64,000 nucleotides of DNA from Luteibacter aegosomatis (GTDB lineage Bacteria > Pseudomonadota > Gammaproteobacteria > Xanthomonadales > Rhodanobacteraceae). A program made the translations under genes and the position numbers. The notes beneath the pieces were generated by a model that made no database searches, was not told where the DNA came from, and worked only from the letters and a program-made list of their open reading frames with translations. Of this stretch, positions 36,839 to 45,245 are shown piece after piece. How positions within the stretch are numbered: position 1 is the first letter of the stretch; each line of letters begins with the position of its first letter. Location of the stretch: assembly GCF_023078455.1 (NCBI RefSeq), contig NZ_CP095740.1:1848001-1912000 (forward strand), given 5' to 3'.

Positions 36839-37513
36839 ATGTATTCCGATTCCGAGAAAAAAGCACTCGACGAGTTCGAGGCCCATCTGTCCGGGCCGTC
36901 ATTTCCATGCTTTGCGGGACAGACGGCACTTCAGCGCGACCTCGTGACCCACGTGTTCGCCGGGCCGATGGTTTGCCCCGCGGATGACGCAAAGGCTGCG
37001 AAGGCCATCGCCGCCTTCGCGGGACGCGACAAGGCCGAGCATACGTTCGCAAGCCTCGTGGTGCACTTCACCGATACCGCCGCCATGCCCGAGGAGAGTT
37101 TCGAGCGATTGTTGTTCGCCCGGCTGCAGGGTATTCACGACGCCGATGCACCGCATCATGCATGGGACCCGAAGGTCAGCGACGATCCGGAAGATCCGAG
37201 CTTCAGCATGAGCGTGGGCGGCAAGGCGTTCTATGTGGTGGGGCTGCATCCGGGCGCATCGCGGCCCGCCCGGCGTCTCGCCCATCCGGCGCTGGTCTTC
37301 AACTTGCACGAACAGTTCGAGTACCTCCGCTCGCAAGGACGATACGAACGCCTGAAAAGCGCTATCGTCGAGCGCGATATCGCGCTGAACGGCTCAGCCA
37401 ACCCCATGCTCGCCGTGCATGGCTCCAGTTCGGAAGCGATCCAGTACAGTGGGCGTCACGTCGTCGGCGAGTGGCATTGCCCCTTCCGACCCCATCGGGA
37501 GAAGGCTGCATGA
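36839..37513 (+). CDS. YqcI/YcgG family protein, GntA-like haem-dependent N-hydroxylase
   Basis: A 224-residue protein of the YqcI/YcgG family. In the guanitoxin pathway the related GntA is a haem-dependent N-hydroxylase of a guanidine-bearing amino acid. Conserved His-rich regions are visible: EHTFASLVVHF, HPGASRPARRLAHPALVFNLHEQFEYLR. AAAAGGAG lies at an ideal distance before the ATG at 36839. The gene overlaps the DUF1989 gene by 4 bases (ATGA), so the two proteins are made together. The substrate is unknown; guanidino compounds are a reasoned guess. Confidence 0.85.
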   Translation: MYSDSEKKALDEFEAHLSGPSFPCFAGQTALQRDLVTHVFAGPMVCPADDAKAAKAIAAFAGRDKAEHTFASLVVHFTDTAAMPEESFERLLFARLQGIHDADAPHHAWDPKVSDDPEDPSFSMSVGGKAFYVVGLHPGASRPARRLAHPALVFNLHEQFEYLRSQGRYERLKSAIVERDIALNGSANPMLAVHGSSSEAIQYSGRHVVGEWHCPFRPHREKAA

Positions 37514-38094
37514 ACCTGAAGACCATCCCACCGCGTAGCGGTGTCGCCTTCCGGTTGAAGGAAGGCCAACGATTGACGGTGATCGATCCGGAGGGTGAGC
37601 AGGTCAGCGACCTCGTCGCGTTTCATGCCCACGACTCCAAAGAATGGCTATCCAGCGGACGTTCGCTCGACTATGCGTCGAAGCTGTTCTTGACCACCGG
37701 TGACGTTCTGTACTCCAACCGCAGTTCCCCGATGCTCGTCATCGAACGCGACGACGTGGGGCGGCACGACTTCCTCCTGGCGCCGTGTTCGAAAGAAATG
37801 TTCGCGAAGCTTTACGGACATGCCGAGCCCCATCGGGGCTGCTTCGGCAACCTCGCGGAGGCGCTGGGCCCCTTTGGCATCGATCCAGACCACATCCCGA
37901 CGGCATTCAACGTCTTCATGAACGTGCAGGTCGATGGACAAAGCGGCCGGTTGTCGGTGGAGCCACCTTTGAGCAAGCCGGGCGACAGCACCACGTTCGT
38001 GGCGCAGATGGATCTTGTGGTCGCGTTGACGGCCTGTTCCGCGGGCCTGTCGAACAACTTCCGTTTCAAGCCGATCCAATACCGCGTCGATTGA
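37510..38094 (+). CDS. DUF1989 / urea carboxylase-associated family protein
   Basis: A 194-residue DUF1989 protein, of the family found beside urea and guanidine carboxylases. The domain starts with IPPRSGVAFRLKEGQ and shows CFGNLAEALGPFGI and FNVFMNVQVD, with a typical C-terminal strand pattern. A C (APCSKEMF) and H residues suggest a metal or substrate site. The start codon overlaps the stop of the YqcI/YcgG gene by 4 bases. Carboxylase genes are not present in this window, so the partnership with the haem hydroxylase-like gene is the notable context. Confidence 0.85.
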   Translation: MNLKTIPPRSGVAFRLKEGQRLTVIDPEGEQVSDLVAFHAHDSKEWLSSGRSLDYASKLFLTTGDVLYSNRSSPMLVIERDDVGRHDFLLAPCSKEMFAKLYGHAEPHRGCFGNLAEALGPFGIDPDHIPTAFNVFMNVQVDGQSGRLSVEPPLSKPGDSTTFVAQMDLVVALTACSAGLSNNFRFKPIQYRVD

Positions 38095-38121
38095 AGCGGT
38101 CACGGGCCCATCGACCGCCAC

Positions 38122-38664
38122 TCAACGTCCTGGCGCCGCCGGAGGCGTCGAACCCGGGCGCGTCCCCGCGTCGTCGATGGCACGGTGTCCATAACTGAAT
38201 ATTCGCGTCGCGCGCCAGCCGTCGGGCGTTCGGTGCCAGACGATCATGAATTTCGCCTGGCCGAAGCACGTGTCGGATCGCAGATCGCAGAAATCCTGCT
38301 GGCCCTCTTCGATCGCACCGTACCCTTCGATGGGATAGACCTCCATCGTGCCGGGGATGAGCTTTCGGCGGTAATGTCCGCAGACGTTCTGGCGGGTCTT
38401 GTCGATGTAGTCCTTCCGGGTCCAGCTGACGCCGCCCTTGTCGTGGTAGAACTCGACGTCGGCATCCATGAAGCTGGCGTGCTTTTCCAGTTGCCCGGCG
38501 ACGTCGCAACGGTTGAAGGCCCCGAAGAACTCGGTATCCAACGCCGTGACGGTGTGAAAGAGGTTGGCCGGGTCCTCTTTCGCTTTTTGGCCCGGCTGTT
38601 CGGCATGAACTCCCGCCGAGGCCAGGGCGAGCGTTGCGCAGGTCCGCAAGCAAAGGGCTTTCAT
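38122..38664 (-). CDS. exported NTF2-like (DUF4440-type) protein
   Basis: A 180-residue exported protein with a signal peptide (RTCATLALASAGVHA) and an NTF2-like domain (LFHTVTALDTEFFGAFNRCD, FHDKGGVSWTRKDYI is the family pattern, and FMIVWHRTPDGWRATRIFSYGHR the last strand pair). Four cysteines suggest disulphides in the periplasm. Function is unknown; family members bind small hydrophobic ligands. Converges on the DUF1989 gene with 27 bases between. Confidence 0.78.
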   Translation of the reverse strand: MKALCLRTCATLALASAGVHAEQPGQKAKEDPANLFHTVTALDTEFFGAFNRCDVAGQLEKHASFMDADVEFYHDKGGVSWTRKDYIDKTRQNVCGHYRRKLIPGTMEVYPIEGYGAIEEGQQDFCDLRSDTCFGQAKFMIVWHRTPDGWRATRIFSYGHRAIDDAGTRPGSTPPAAPGR

Positions 38665-38800
38665 GGCATTTCCTCGATGGAGGTCGTTGCTTGGCCGACG
38701 TTAGGGAATGCGGCGTCGCTTGCCATGAGTCATTGGTCATGTGTCGTTTCGACGTCGCCCCGGGGTCGACCCGGGGCGACCTTTTCCTCCTTCGGCTTGC

Positions 38801-40819
38801 TCAGGATGAGCTCGCCATGGCTTCGGCTTCCTCCTCACTGGATTGCTTGAGGTCCTGCAGGATGTTGTCCGCCGCCTGGAAGGCGAGCGCGGCGATGGTC
38901 AGCGTGGGATTGCCGGTGGCGACCGTCGGGAAGACGCCGCTGCCCACCATGTACAGGTTGGCGTGATCCCAGGATTGCTGCCTCGGGTTCAGCACGGAGT
39001 TGGTCTTCTCGTCGCCGATACGATACGTGCCGACGATGTGCCCCGCGCCGTAGAAGGTGAAGTTGTTTCCCTTGTACTGAAAGTTGGTCGCGGTGACTTC
39101 GTTCGGTGCGCCGTAGAGCACCGGGTCGGGCGGCGGGATGGTGTATTCGGTGGCTCCGATGGCGTTGAAGATCTCCGTCGAGACGGCCTTGGCGGAAACG
39201 AACGCCTCGCGCTCGTAATCGTTGCGTATGCGATACGTCACCAGGGGGCGGGGCAGTCCGAGATGGTCGGTTTCCGTCGGCGACAGCTGCACCCGGTTGT
39301 CCGGATCGGGAAGCTGCTCGATCAGGTAACCCAGGCGAATCTGCCGGATGTATACCCCGTTGAGCGTGTCGACCAGCTGCTGCCCGAAGAGCTGGCTGTT
39401 CGCCGGCAGCGACGGATTGAAGCGCAAGGGCTGCCCTTGCTGGTTGACCGAGTTGCCGTTGAGCTGGCTCGCGTTCTGGCCGAACACGAAATCCGCGAGC
39501 GTGGTGTACGGGTCGTTGGCCGCCCACTGCCAGCCCTCGTTGCCTATCTCGATGCGATACGCGGACCGGTTCTTGCGGAAGGCGCCATCGCGCAGCGACT
39601 CGTAGCCCGACGTGGACAGGGGGCCGCGGTAGGCGTAGACGGGGTCCTTGGCCAGACCCCAGGCCAGGTACATGATGTGGTCCATCAGGTTGCGCCCGAC
39701 CTGGCCGCTGGAGTTGGCGACACCGTCGGGGAACTTCGCGTTCTTGTTGGACATCAGCAGGAGTCGTGGCGTTTCGATGGCGTGCGCCGCGAGCAGGTAC
39801 TTCGTGCCGACCGCCGTACCGGTGCCCGATGGAGGGCCGAGGTGATCGTCGTAGGTGATGTAGTCGATGCCCGTGACCTCGCCGGTGGCGGCGTCGACCT
39901 GGATGTTGCTCGCCACCGTGCGGTAGAGGATGTCGACGTTGCCCGTCTGCAGCGCGTTGGCGAGCGTGACGGTCGCATCGTACTTGGCCTGGATCGGGCA
40001 GATGGGGATGCAGTTGGTGTTGCCCGCACACTGGCGGCGATCGCCCGGCAGGGAGTTTCGCCCTTGCGGGGTGGGCGAACTGTACACGGGGTTGCCGTCG
40101 ACGGTCATGTCGGTGACCGTGGCGAACAGGTTGTCGACCAGCGACGCCACGATCGGCGGCATCGGGTAGTCGTAGTCGGGGCCGTACTTGCCTGAAGGCT
40201 CCACGTCGAACTGTGTGTAGATCTTGTCCATCGCGGCCTTGTCGCCCGAGACGCCGATCTCCTTGGTGGCCTTCTCGTAGTACGGCACCAGGGCCTGGTA
40301 GAACTGCTGGCCGCCGGGCCAGTCCACGCCGTGGCCATAAAGCGTCTTGAGTTCGAAATCGTGCCAGAAGTGCCTCAGGCTGGTGCCCAGCCAATGCCAG
40401 GTGGTGCCGCCGCCGATCCGCTCGTACGAACTGGCGAAGGCGAACACGACTTCCGGGCTGTCGCCCGTGAGGCCGGGGGCCTGGGGTGGATAGGTGAAAT
40501 AGCACTGCGCGGGATTGCGCCAGGAGTTGATCTGCAGGACGGTGTAGCGCGGTACGTTCTCCAGGGCGGGATCGGGCAGGCCGAGCGGATTGTCCGGCGT
40601 GGATGCCTTGGGATCCTGCGTGGTGGGCGGATAGGGCGATTCCGGCGTCTTGGCGTTCGCTTTGAAGAAGGTCCGCATGTAGCCGCTGCGATCGACGGGA
40701 ACTTCCTGGCCGGCTTCCAGGATCAGCACCTTCTTTCCCTGGCGGCCCAACTCGTAGGCGACGATGGAACCGGAGATGCCTGAACCGACGATCACGAGGT
40801 CGTAAGTCTGGGTAGTCAT
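38801..40819 (-). CDS. GMC oxidoreductase, FAD-dependent dehydrogenase catalytic subunit with Fe-S cysteine motif
   Basis: A 672-residue FAD enzyme. The FAD-binding motif VGSGISGSIVAYELG is near the start. C264, C270 and C274 (CAGNTNCIPICP) match the cysteine motif that binds a 3Fe-4S cluster in FAD glucose and fructose dehydrogenases. The catalytic His is H594 in GAGHIVGTYRIG. The last gene of a three-gene operon, it should oxidise a sugar or polyol and pass electrons on. No signal peptide is seen, so export would be in complex with a partner. The start at 40819 follows the small-subunit stop by 11 bases. Confidence 0.9.
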   Translation of the reverse strand: MTTQTYDLVIVGSGISGSIVAYELGRQGKKVLILEAGQEVPVDRSGYMRTFFKANAKTPESPYPPTTQDPKASTPDNPLGLPDPALENVPRYTVLQINSWRNPAQCYFTYPPQAPGLTGDSPEVVFAFASSYERIGGGTTWHWLGTSLRHFWHDFELKTLYGHGVDWPGGQQFYQALVPYYEKATKEIGVSGDKAAMDKIYTQFDVEPSGKYGPDYDYPMPPIVASLVDNLFATVTDMTVDGNPVYSSPTPQGRNSLPGDRRQCAGNTNCIPICPIQAKYDATVTLANALQTGNVDILYRTVASNIQVDAATGEVTGIDYITYDDHLGPPSGTGTAVGTKYLLAAHAIETPRLLLMSNKNAKFPDGVANSSGQVGRNLMDHIMYLAWGLAKDPVYAYRGPLSTSGYESLRDGAFRKNRSAYRIEIGNEGWQWAANDPYTTLADFVFGQNASQLNGNSVNQQGQPLRFNPSLPANSQLFGQQLVDTLNGVYIRQIRLGYLIEQLPDPDNRVQLSPTETDHLGLPRPLVTYRIRNDYEREAFVSAKAVSTEIFNAIGATEYTIPPPDPVLYGAPNEVTATNFQYKGNNFTFYGAGHIVGTYRIGDEKTNSVLNPRQQSWDHANLYMVGSGVFPTVATGNPTLTIAALAFQAADNILQDLKQSSEEEAEAMASSS

Positions 40820-40830
40820 GGGTGATCTCC

Positions 40831-41325
40831 TCATTGGCCCGTGTAATCGCTGAGCGGAACCGGTGGCTTGTTCCAATAGCCGTAGCGGTAATTGGAATCG
40901 CCCATCGGATGGGATTGCATGACCTGCCAGACCAGGCTCGCCGTATATGCCTTCGCTGAAATCAGGTCGCTCACCGTGCTTGCCTGGGCAGTGGCCGACG
41001 CCGGAACGATGGTCGGCCACGCGCCCGCGTACCACATGAAGATCAGCTTGCGGCAGGCCAGCACGAAGGCCTCGCCGTTGGCCGGGTCGAGCATGGCTTC
41101 GCCGATCTGCTGCGGCGTGAGCGTCTGGGACTGAAGCATGGCGTACTTCTGGAAGATGTCGGCGACCAGCGACGGATCGCCGCTTTCTTTCGTGACGTTC
41201 GCCGTGAAGACCGGCAGGTATTCGGATTTGATGTCCACCGGATCCAGGTCGGGTGCAAGCACCTCCCGGCTGAACCCCGTCAGCACGACGCTGAGGCCGA
41301 CGAAGTTGTCCATATCGTTGCTCAT
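40831..41325 (-). CDS. small subunit of FAD sugar/polyol dehydrogenase complex
   Basis: A 164-residue protein of the sorbitol/fructose dehydrogenase small-subunit family (PF12318 type). It carries the family tail LVWQVMQSHPMGDSNYRYGYW and the helical core FVLACRKLIFMWYAGAWPTI. In related complexes the small subunit folds with the GMC subunit and its Tat signal exports both. Here no Tat or Sec signal is visible at the start, which is unusual. GAGGAG lies 7 bases before the ATG. It sits between the cytochrome gene (17 bases) and the GMC gene. Confidence 0.83.
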   Translation of the reverse strand: MSNDMDNFVGLSVVLTGFSREVLAPDLDPVDIKSEYLPVFTANVTKESGDPSLVADIFQKYAMLQSQTLTPQQIGEAMLDPANGEAFVLACRKLIFMWYAGAWPTIVPASATAQASTVSDLISAKAYTASLVWQVMQSHPMGDSNYRYGYWNKPPVPLSDYTGQ

Positions 41326-41342
41326 GGCATGTCTCCTCGAGA

Positions 41343-42698
41343 CTACTGGGCGCGTTGAAGCAGGTAGGTGAAGTCGGAGAAATTCCCCGTCGTCGTCGTG
41401 GCGTTGTTGTGGCAGGCCATGCAACTGCTCGAGGTCTGCTTGACGTGGCCCTGGATGTACGATTCCAGCGTGGTGTTGGCGAGGAAGGACGGTGCCGGCA
41501 CCCCGGTGGGGTCGGTCTTGCTCTTCGCGTTGGTCGGCCACTGCGTGCTGACCAGCTCGTAATTGAGCCAGACCGAATCGGCGGAGACCGCCGCCAGCGC
41601 CTGGTGATACGCGGCGTTGAGCTGCTGGGCATCGGGCGTGATGGCGATCACTCGCTCGATCTGCGTGGGCTGGGTATAGGCGGTGCCGGGGTTCCAGGGG
41701 CGCGGCGGCGGTTCGTTGACCTTGCAGGAGGTGCAGGTCGCATTGAAGAAGTTGTATGCCGGCAACGTCGGCTTCTGCCCCGCGGTAGGCGCGTTGTTCA
41801 CGTGTTCGAACGTGGACCACACCCATTGGGGTTCACTCGCCGTCTTGTGGGCGATGTGGAATCCGACCAGGCCCACCTGGGTAAGCACGCACGAAGGCTT
41901 GACGCCGGGTTCCTCCGCCGGGTTGTCGTAGACCAGGGCGTAGGTGGTGTAGAACTTCGCGGGGTCGAACTTGCCGCCCATCTTCACCCACGACGTCTTG
42001 ATCATGATGGAGCCGACCTGGTTGCTCTTCGTGTTGCTCGACGGGAAGTCGGCATTCGCGTCGAAGGCCTTCTGCCCACTCTTGGAATAGAGCTTGTTGG
42101 TGTCGATGTAGTCGAACATCTGCTCGTTGGTGAGGATGGCGAAGCGTGCGTACTGGCCGTTCTGGTCGATCAATGGCCCGGTCTTGAACGGCTCGCCGCT
42201 CTCGTCGAGCACGTTGGGAGTTTTTCCGACCTGGGTCAGGTGCATCGTCCCGGGCGGGAGATGCTTGGCATCGATGTTCTTGCAGACCGGGGGAAGCGGG
42301 CTTTCCTGCCCCCAGGGTGCGGGTGGGGCGCCGCCGGGAAGGAAAATGTCCCGGCTTTCCCGGTAGCTTTCCCATACCACCGGGCTATTGGTGGCCTGCC
42401 CGATGGTGACGCCCGTGTTGGGCGTGCCGTCGGCATTGGCCGGCCAATTGAGCGCGATGAACGACTGCCAGGAGAAGACGTCGAAGTCGTGTTGCAGCGA
42501 ATCGAGCGTGGGAGGATTTTTGGTGGAGGTGACTTCCAGGGGAATCTGCGGCGTCAGCGTCGGCAGGGCGGTGGGCGTCGACGGTCGGTTGTCGGCGGCG
42601 ACGAGTATCTGCGTCATCGAAAAAAGCGATACGCCCGCGATCAGGGGGAACATGCCATATTTGCGTTGCGTTGGAGAAAACGTGTATTTGACTTTCAT
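41343..42698 (-). CDS. cytochrome-c-like subunit of the dehydrogenase complex, single haem site
   Basis: A 451-residue exported protein. A signal-like hydrophobic segment (MFPLIAGVSLFSMTQILVA) is followed by a Pro-rich linker and a large domain I do not recognise (FSWQSFIALNWPAN, YDNPAEEPGVKPSCVL). Only one haem-c motif is present, C426-M-A-C429-H430, near the C-terminus. Related dehydrogenases have a three-haem cytochrome subunit instead. Two further cysteine pairs (TCTSCK) may be structural. As first gene of the operon it defines the electron-acceptor side of the complex. The start at 42698 follows AGGG. Confidence 0.75.
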   Translation of the reverse strand: MKVKYTFSPTQRKYGMFPLIAGVSLFSMTQILVAADNRPSTPTALPTLTPQIPLEVTSTKNPPTLDSLQHDFDVFSWQSFIALNWPANADGTPNTGVTIGQATNSPVVWESYRESRDIFLPGGAPPAPWGQESPLPPVCKNIDAKHLPPGTMHLTQVGKTPNVLDESGEPFKTGPLIDQNGQYARFAILTNEQMFDYIDTNKLYSKSGQKAFDANADFPSSNTKSNQVGSIMIKTSWVKMGGKFDPAKFYTTYALVYDNPAEEPGVKPSCVLTQVGLVGFHIAHKTASEPQWVWSTFEHVNNAPTAGQKPTLPAYNFFNATCTSCKVNEPPPRPWNPGTAYTQPTQIERVIAITPDAQQLNAAYHQALAAVSADSVWLNYELVSTQWPTNAKSKTDPTGVPAPSFLANTTLESYIQGHVKQTSSSCMACHNNATTTTGNFSDFTYLLQRAQ

Positions 42699-43259
42699 CG
42701 CAATCGACCCTGTCCTTGAATGGTTGGCAAACCATGGCCGCCCCGTCGTCGGACGGAGCGTCACCACTCGTAGGCGAAGCGTGCGTGGCATGTCCTGCCC
42801 GATAAGCCAGCGGCGACACGGAACCCGCGACGTAGCGGGTACGCGATCGGCAGTGCACATTTCCCCTGTTGCGGCACGCGTCGATTCGCGTGCCGTGGGC
42901 GAGTGGATGGCAAGGTCCGTTAAAGGACGGTAAAGCAATGAGGCCTTTCATGGCGGACACGCCGGATCGGCGCCGTGCCCAACAAAAGAGGCCTTTTTTC
43001 ATGGGGTTTTCGTCGCGATCGACGGCCCTCCGCCATCACGGGCGACAGGTACGTGATGGCCATTTTTCCGCAGGGCGTCACGTCCAAGCCGACATGCTTT
43101 GCCGTAAAAACGCTTCGGGATGGAGGAACGATCCACGAGCCCCGCCGAACACGACGTGGAGCGGGCCGTCGTGTCGGGCCATGTCGATTCCCGACCGGCT
43201 CGTTCGACGTACTGACGAGGGGATCCGCACGGCGCCCCAAGACCCAACGGAGATGCGCG
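42699..43259. other. 560-base intergenic region between the dehydrogenase operon and GST
   Basis: No coding frame with a good start is seen. It should hold the divergent promoters of the dehydrogenase operon and the GST gene. A perfect inverted repeat is at 42872-42895. Two similar stretches containing GAGGCCTTT and CATGG occur at about 42950 and 42989, a short direct repeat. Nothing else is recognised. Confidence 0.6.
42872..42895. promoter_or_regulatory. 9-bp perfect inverted repeat upstream of the dehydrogenase operon
   Basis: CGGCACGCG-TCGATT-CGCGTGCCG lies 174 bases before the cytochrome gene start. It may be an operator or a hairpin in a leader; with no T-run it is a poor terminator. 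Confidence 0.4.
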
Positions 43260-43910
43260 ATGACCATCACGATTACCGCTTTTGAACGTTCCCCCGACGG
43301 TGGAAAGGGACTGGCGCGGGATACGCGCGTTCGCTGGGCGCTCGAAGAGGCGGGGCAGCCTTATGAGGTGAGGCTGGTGTCCTTTGCCGACATGAAGAAG
43401 CCGGCGCATCTGGCACGTCACCCGTTCGGGCAGATTCCCACCTACGAGGAGGGCGACCTGACCCTTTTCGAGACGGGGTCGATCGTCTTCCACATCGCGC
43501 AGCGCCACGCGGGCCTGTTGCCGGAGGATGCCGCGGCGCGGGCGCGCGCGATCACGTGGATGTTCGCCGCGCTGAACACGGTGGAGCCGCCGATCCTCGA
43601 ACTCGTCACCGTGAAGGTGTTCGAGGGCGACAAACCCTGGAGCCCCGAGCGCCTGCCGCTGGTGATGGATCGCATCCGCGCCCGGCTCACGCCGCTTTCC
43701 GCGCGGCTGGGAGAAGGCGAATGGCTGGACGGCGCGTTCAGCGTCGGCGACCTGCTGATGGTGTCGGTGTTGTTGAGGCTGAGGATGTCGGGTGTTCTGG
43801 ACGAATACCCGAACCTGGCGCGTTATGTCGCCCGCGGTGAGGAGCGGCCGGCCTACCGTCGGGCCTTCGCCTCCCAGTTGGCGGTCAACGCGCCGGCGGG
43901 CGGCCCATGA
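43260..43910 (+). CDS. glutathione S-transferase family protein
   Basis: A 216-residue soluble GST. The thioredoxin-like N-terminal domain holds VRWALEEAGQPYEVRLV and the GSH-binding HPFGQIPTYEEGDLTLFETGSI; the helical C-terminal domain begins near 85. The usual catalytic Ser/Cys/Tyr position at the start (ERSPDGGKGL) is unusual and I cannot assign the residue. It should conjugate or reduce with glutathione; substrate unknown. GGAG precedes the ATG at 43260. A strong terminator follows. Confidence 0.88.
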   Translation: MTITITAFERSPDGGKGLARDTRVRWALEEAGQPYEVRLVSFADMKKPAHLARHPFGQIPTYEEGDLTLFETGSIVFHIAQRHAGLLPEDAAARARAITWMFAALNTVEPPILELVTVKVFEGDKPWSPERLPLVMDRIRARLTPLSARLGEGEWLDGAFSVGDLLMVSVLLRLRMSGVLDEYPNLARYVARGEERPAYRRAFASQLAVNAPAGGP

Positions 43911-43913
43911 AAA

Positions 43914-43940
43914 GCCCGGGAAGGAGAGTCCTTCCCGGGC
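43914..43940. terminator. 12-bp perfect bidirectional terminator
   Basis: GCCCGGGAAGGA and its complement with a 3-base loop lie between the GST gene and the convergent exported gene. An A-run before and a GC-rich stem would allow termination from both sides. Confidence 0.75.
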
Positions 43941-43954
43941 CGGTCGTCGATCGA

Positions 43955-45022
43955 TCAGTTGCTTTCGACGAAGCTGATGTGCGGCGTCGAACCGCCGGTG
44001 GCGGTGCAGGATCCCAGCGTGAGGTTGTTCTGTTCGTACGTCTGCCCGGCGTTGCCGAGGCAGCTCGGGGCGTTGGTGCTGCCGTCGTTGACGGCCAGGT
44101 TCACCGTCACGCTCGAGCCGCGGTTGAAGGACACCACCGGATTGTCGCTGCCGTTGCCGAAGATGTTGAACTCCGACAGCTTCCAGATCTTGTTGATGTT
44201 CAGCGTGGTGGCACTCTGGCTCACGCTGTGGGCGGTTCCGTTGACCGTGAAGGTCACCGTGTCCACCCCACCGGACGTGGCCGAGCCCGTGAGCTTGATC
44301 GTACCGATCTGGTTGACGGGCACCAGCGGCACGCTGACGGCGTTGCTGTTGCGGTAGCAGGCGTACTGCTGCGGATACGAGTACCAGCCGGATGGGCAGC
44401 CCACCGAGTTGTACTGCGACGCGCTGCCGGCGAAGAACCAGTCCTGGATGAAGGCCACCGGCGTGCGACCGTTGCTCGGGCTGCCGTCGCTGTCGGTGGA
44501 GTAGATGAACTGCTCCCAGGTCTGGCACGACGAATAGCCGAACTGGGTGCAGGTCGTCGGATTGCTTCCGATGTTGGTGTTGATCTGCAACGAGTAGTCG
44601 GCGGTGCCGGTCGTCACGCCGCTCACGGTCGGGAACGTGCCGACGGCCGAGCGGGTGAGGTTGCGGGTCTGCGCGGCGTAGTCGACGCCGTTACCGACCT
44701 GGAACACGCTGTCCGCGCTCACGGAACGAGCCGACGTGGTCAGGCCGTTGCCGTTCGTCGCGGGCGGTACCGAGACGAAGCTCGGTGGCGCTTCGCAGCG
44801 TTCGGCCTGCCATCCCGCACTCGGAAACGAGGCGGTGAAGCAGCCTTCGACGGAAGGCGCCTGCTGCTTGATCGTGTCTTCCCAGGACGTCAGCGCCTGG
44901 GCGCGCGCGGCCGCGGCGATGTCGAACGATTCCTGCGAAGCGACGACAGGCATCGCCGCCGCGGCGCCGATGCCTGCGATGGCGCAAGAAATTACGAGGT
45001 ACTTCGTTCCGAACGTCTTCAT
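43955..45022 (-). CDS. exported cysteine-containing hypothetical protein
   Basis: A 355-residue secreted protein. The signal peptide is YLVISCAIAGIGAAAAMPVVA. The mature chain is rich in Ser, Thr, Asn and Gly, typical of extracellular beta-rich proteins, and has eight to nine cysteines (CFTAS, RCEAP, CTQFG, SCQTW, GCPSGW, YACYR, SCLGN, SCTATG), an even set for disulphides. Segments such as CQTWEQFIYSTD and FIQDWFF are conserved-looking, but no family is recognised. AAGGGCAG precedes the ATG. Possible roles are surface adhesion or a secreted enzyme. Confidence 0.72.
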   Translation of the reverse strand: MKTFGTKYLVISCAIAGIGAAAAMPVVASQESFDIAAAARAQALTSWEDTIKQQAPSVEGCFTASFPSAGWQAERCEAPPSFVSVPPATNGNGLTTSARSVSADSVFQVGNGVDYAAQTRNLTRSAVGTFPTVSGVTTGTADYSLQINTNIGSNPTTCTQFGYSSCQTWEQFIYSTDSDGSPSNGRTPVAFIQDWFFAGSASQYNSVGCPSGWYSYPQQYACYRNSNAVSVPLVPVNQIGTIKLTGSATSGGVDTVTFTVNGTAHSVSQSATTLNINKIWKLSEFNIFGNGSDNPVVSFNRGSSVTVNLAVNDGSTNAPSCLGNAGQTYEQNNLTLGSCTATGGSTPHISFVESN

Positions 45023-45245
45023 GTATCTGCCCTTAGATGAAGGTTGAAATGAACGTACGTGTTCCCCCTGGCTCCCAAGGAAAAACGTTTATCATTTCAT
45101 TTCAATAAGGTTTCACGACAGGTATCACAGTTCGCGCGGCTTGCCGATTCGGCGGCATGCTCGCGCCATGGTCGCGCAAACATCCTTGTCGATATCAAGT
45201 ATCGACGGCGACGAGCTTCCCCTGATGATCTCTCGCCGTCCGGCG

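Noticed and set aside
38801..41632. 943-codon frame joining the GMC gene to upstream sequence
   Set aside because: The extra 271 codons are an out-of-frame reading of the small-subunit and cytochrome genes; the FAD motif starts at 40819.
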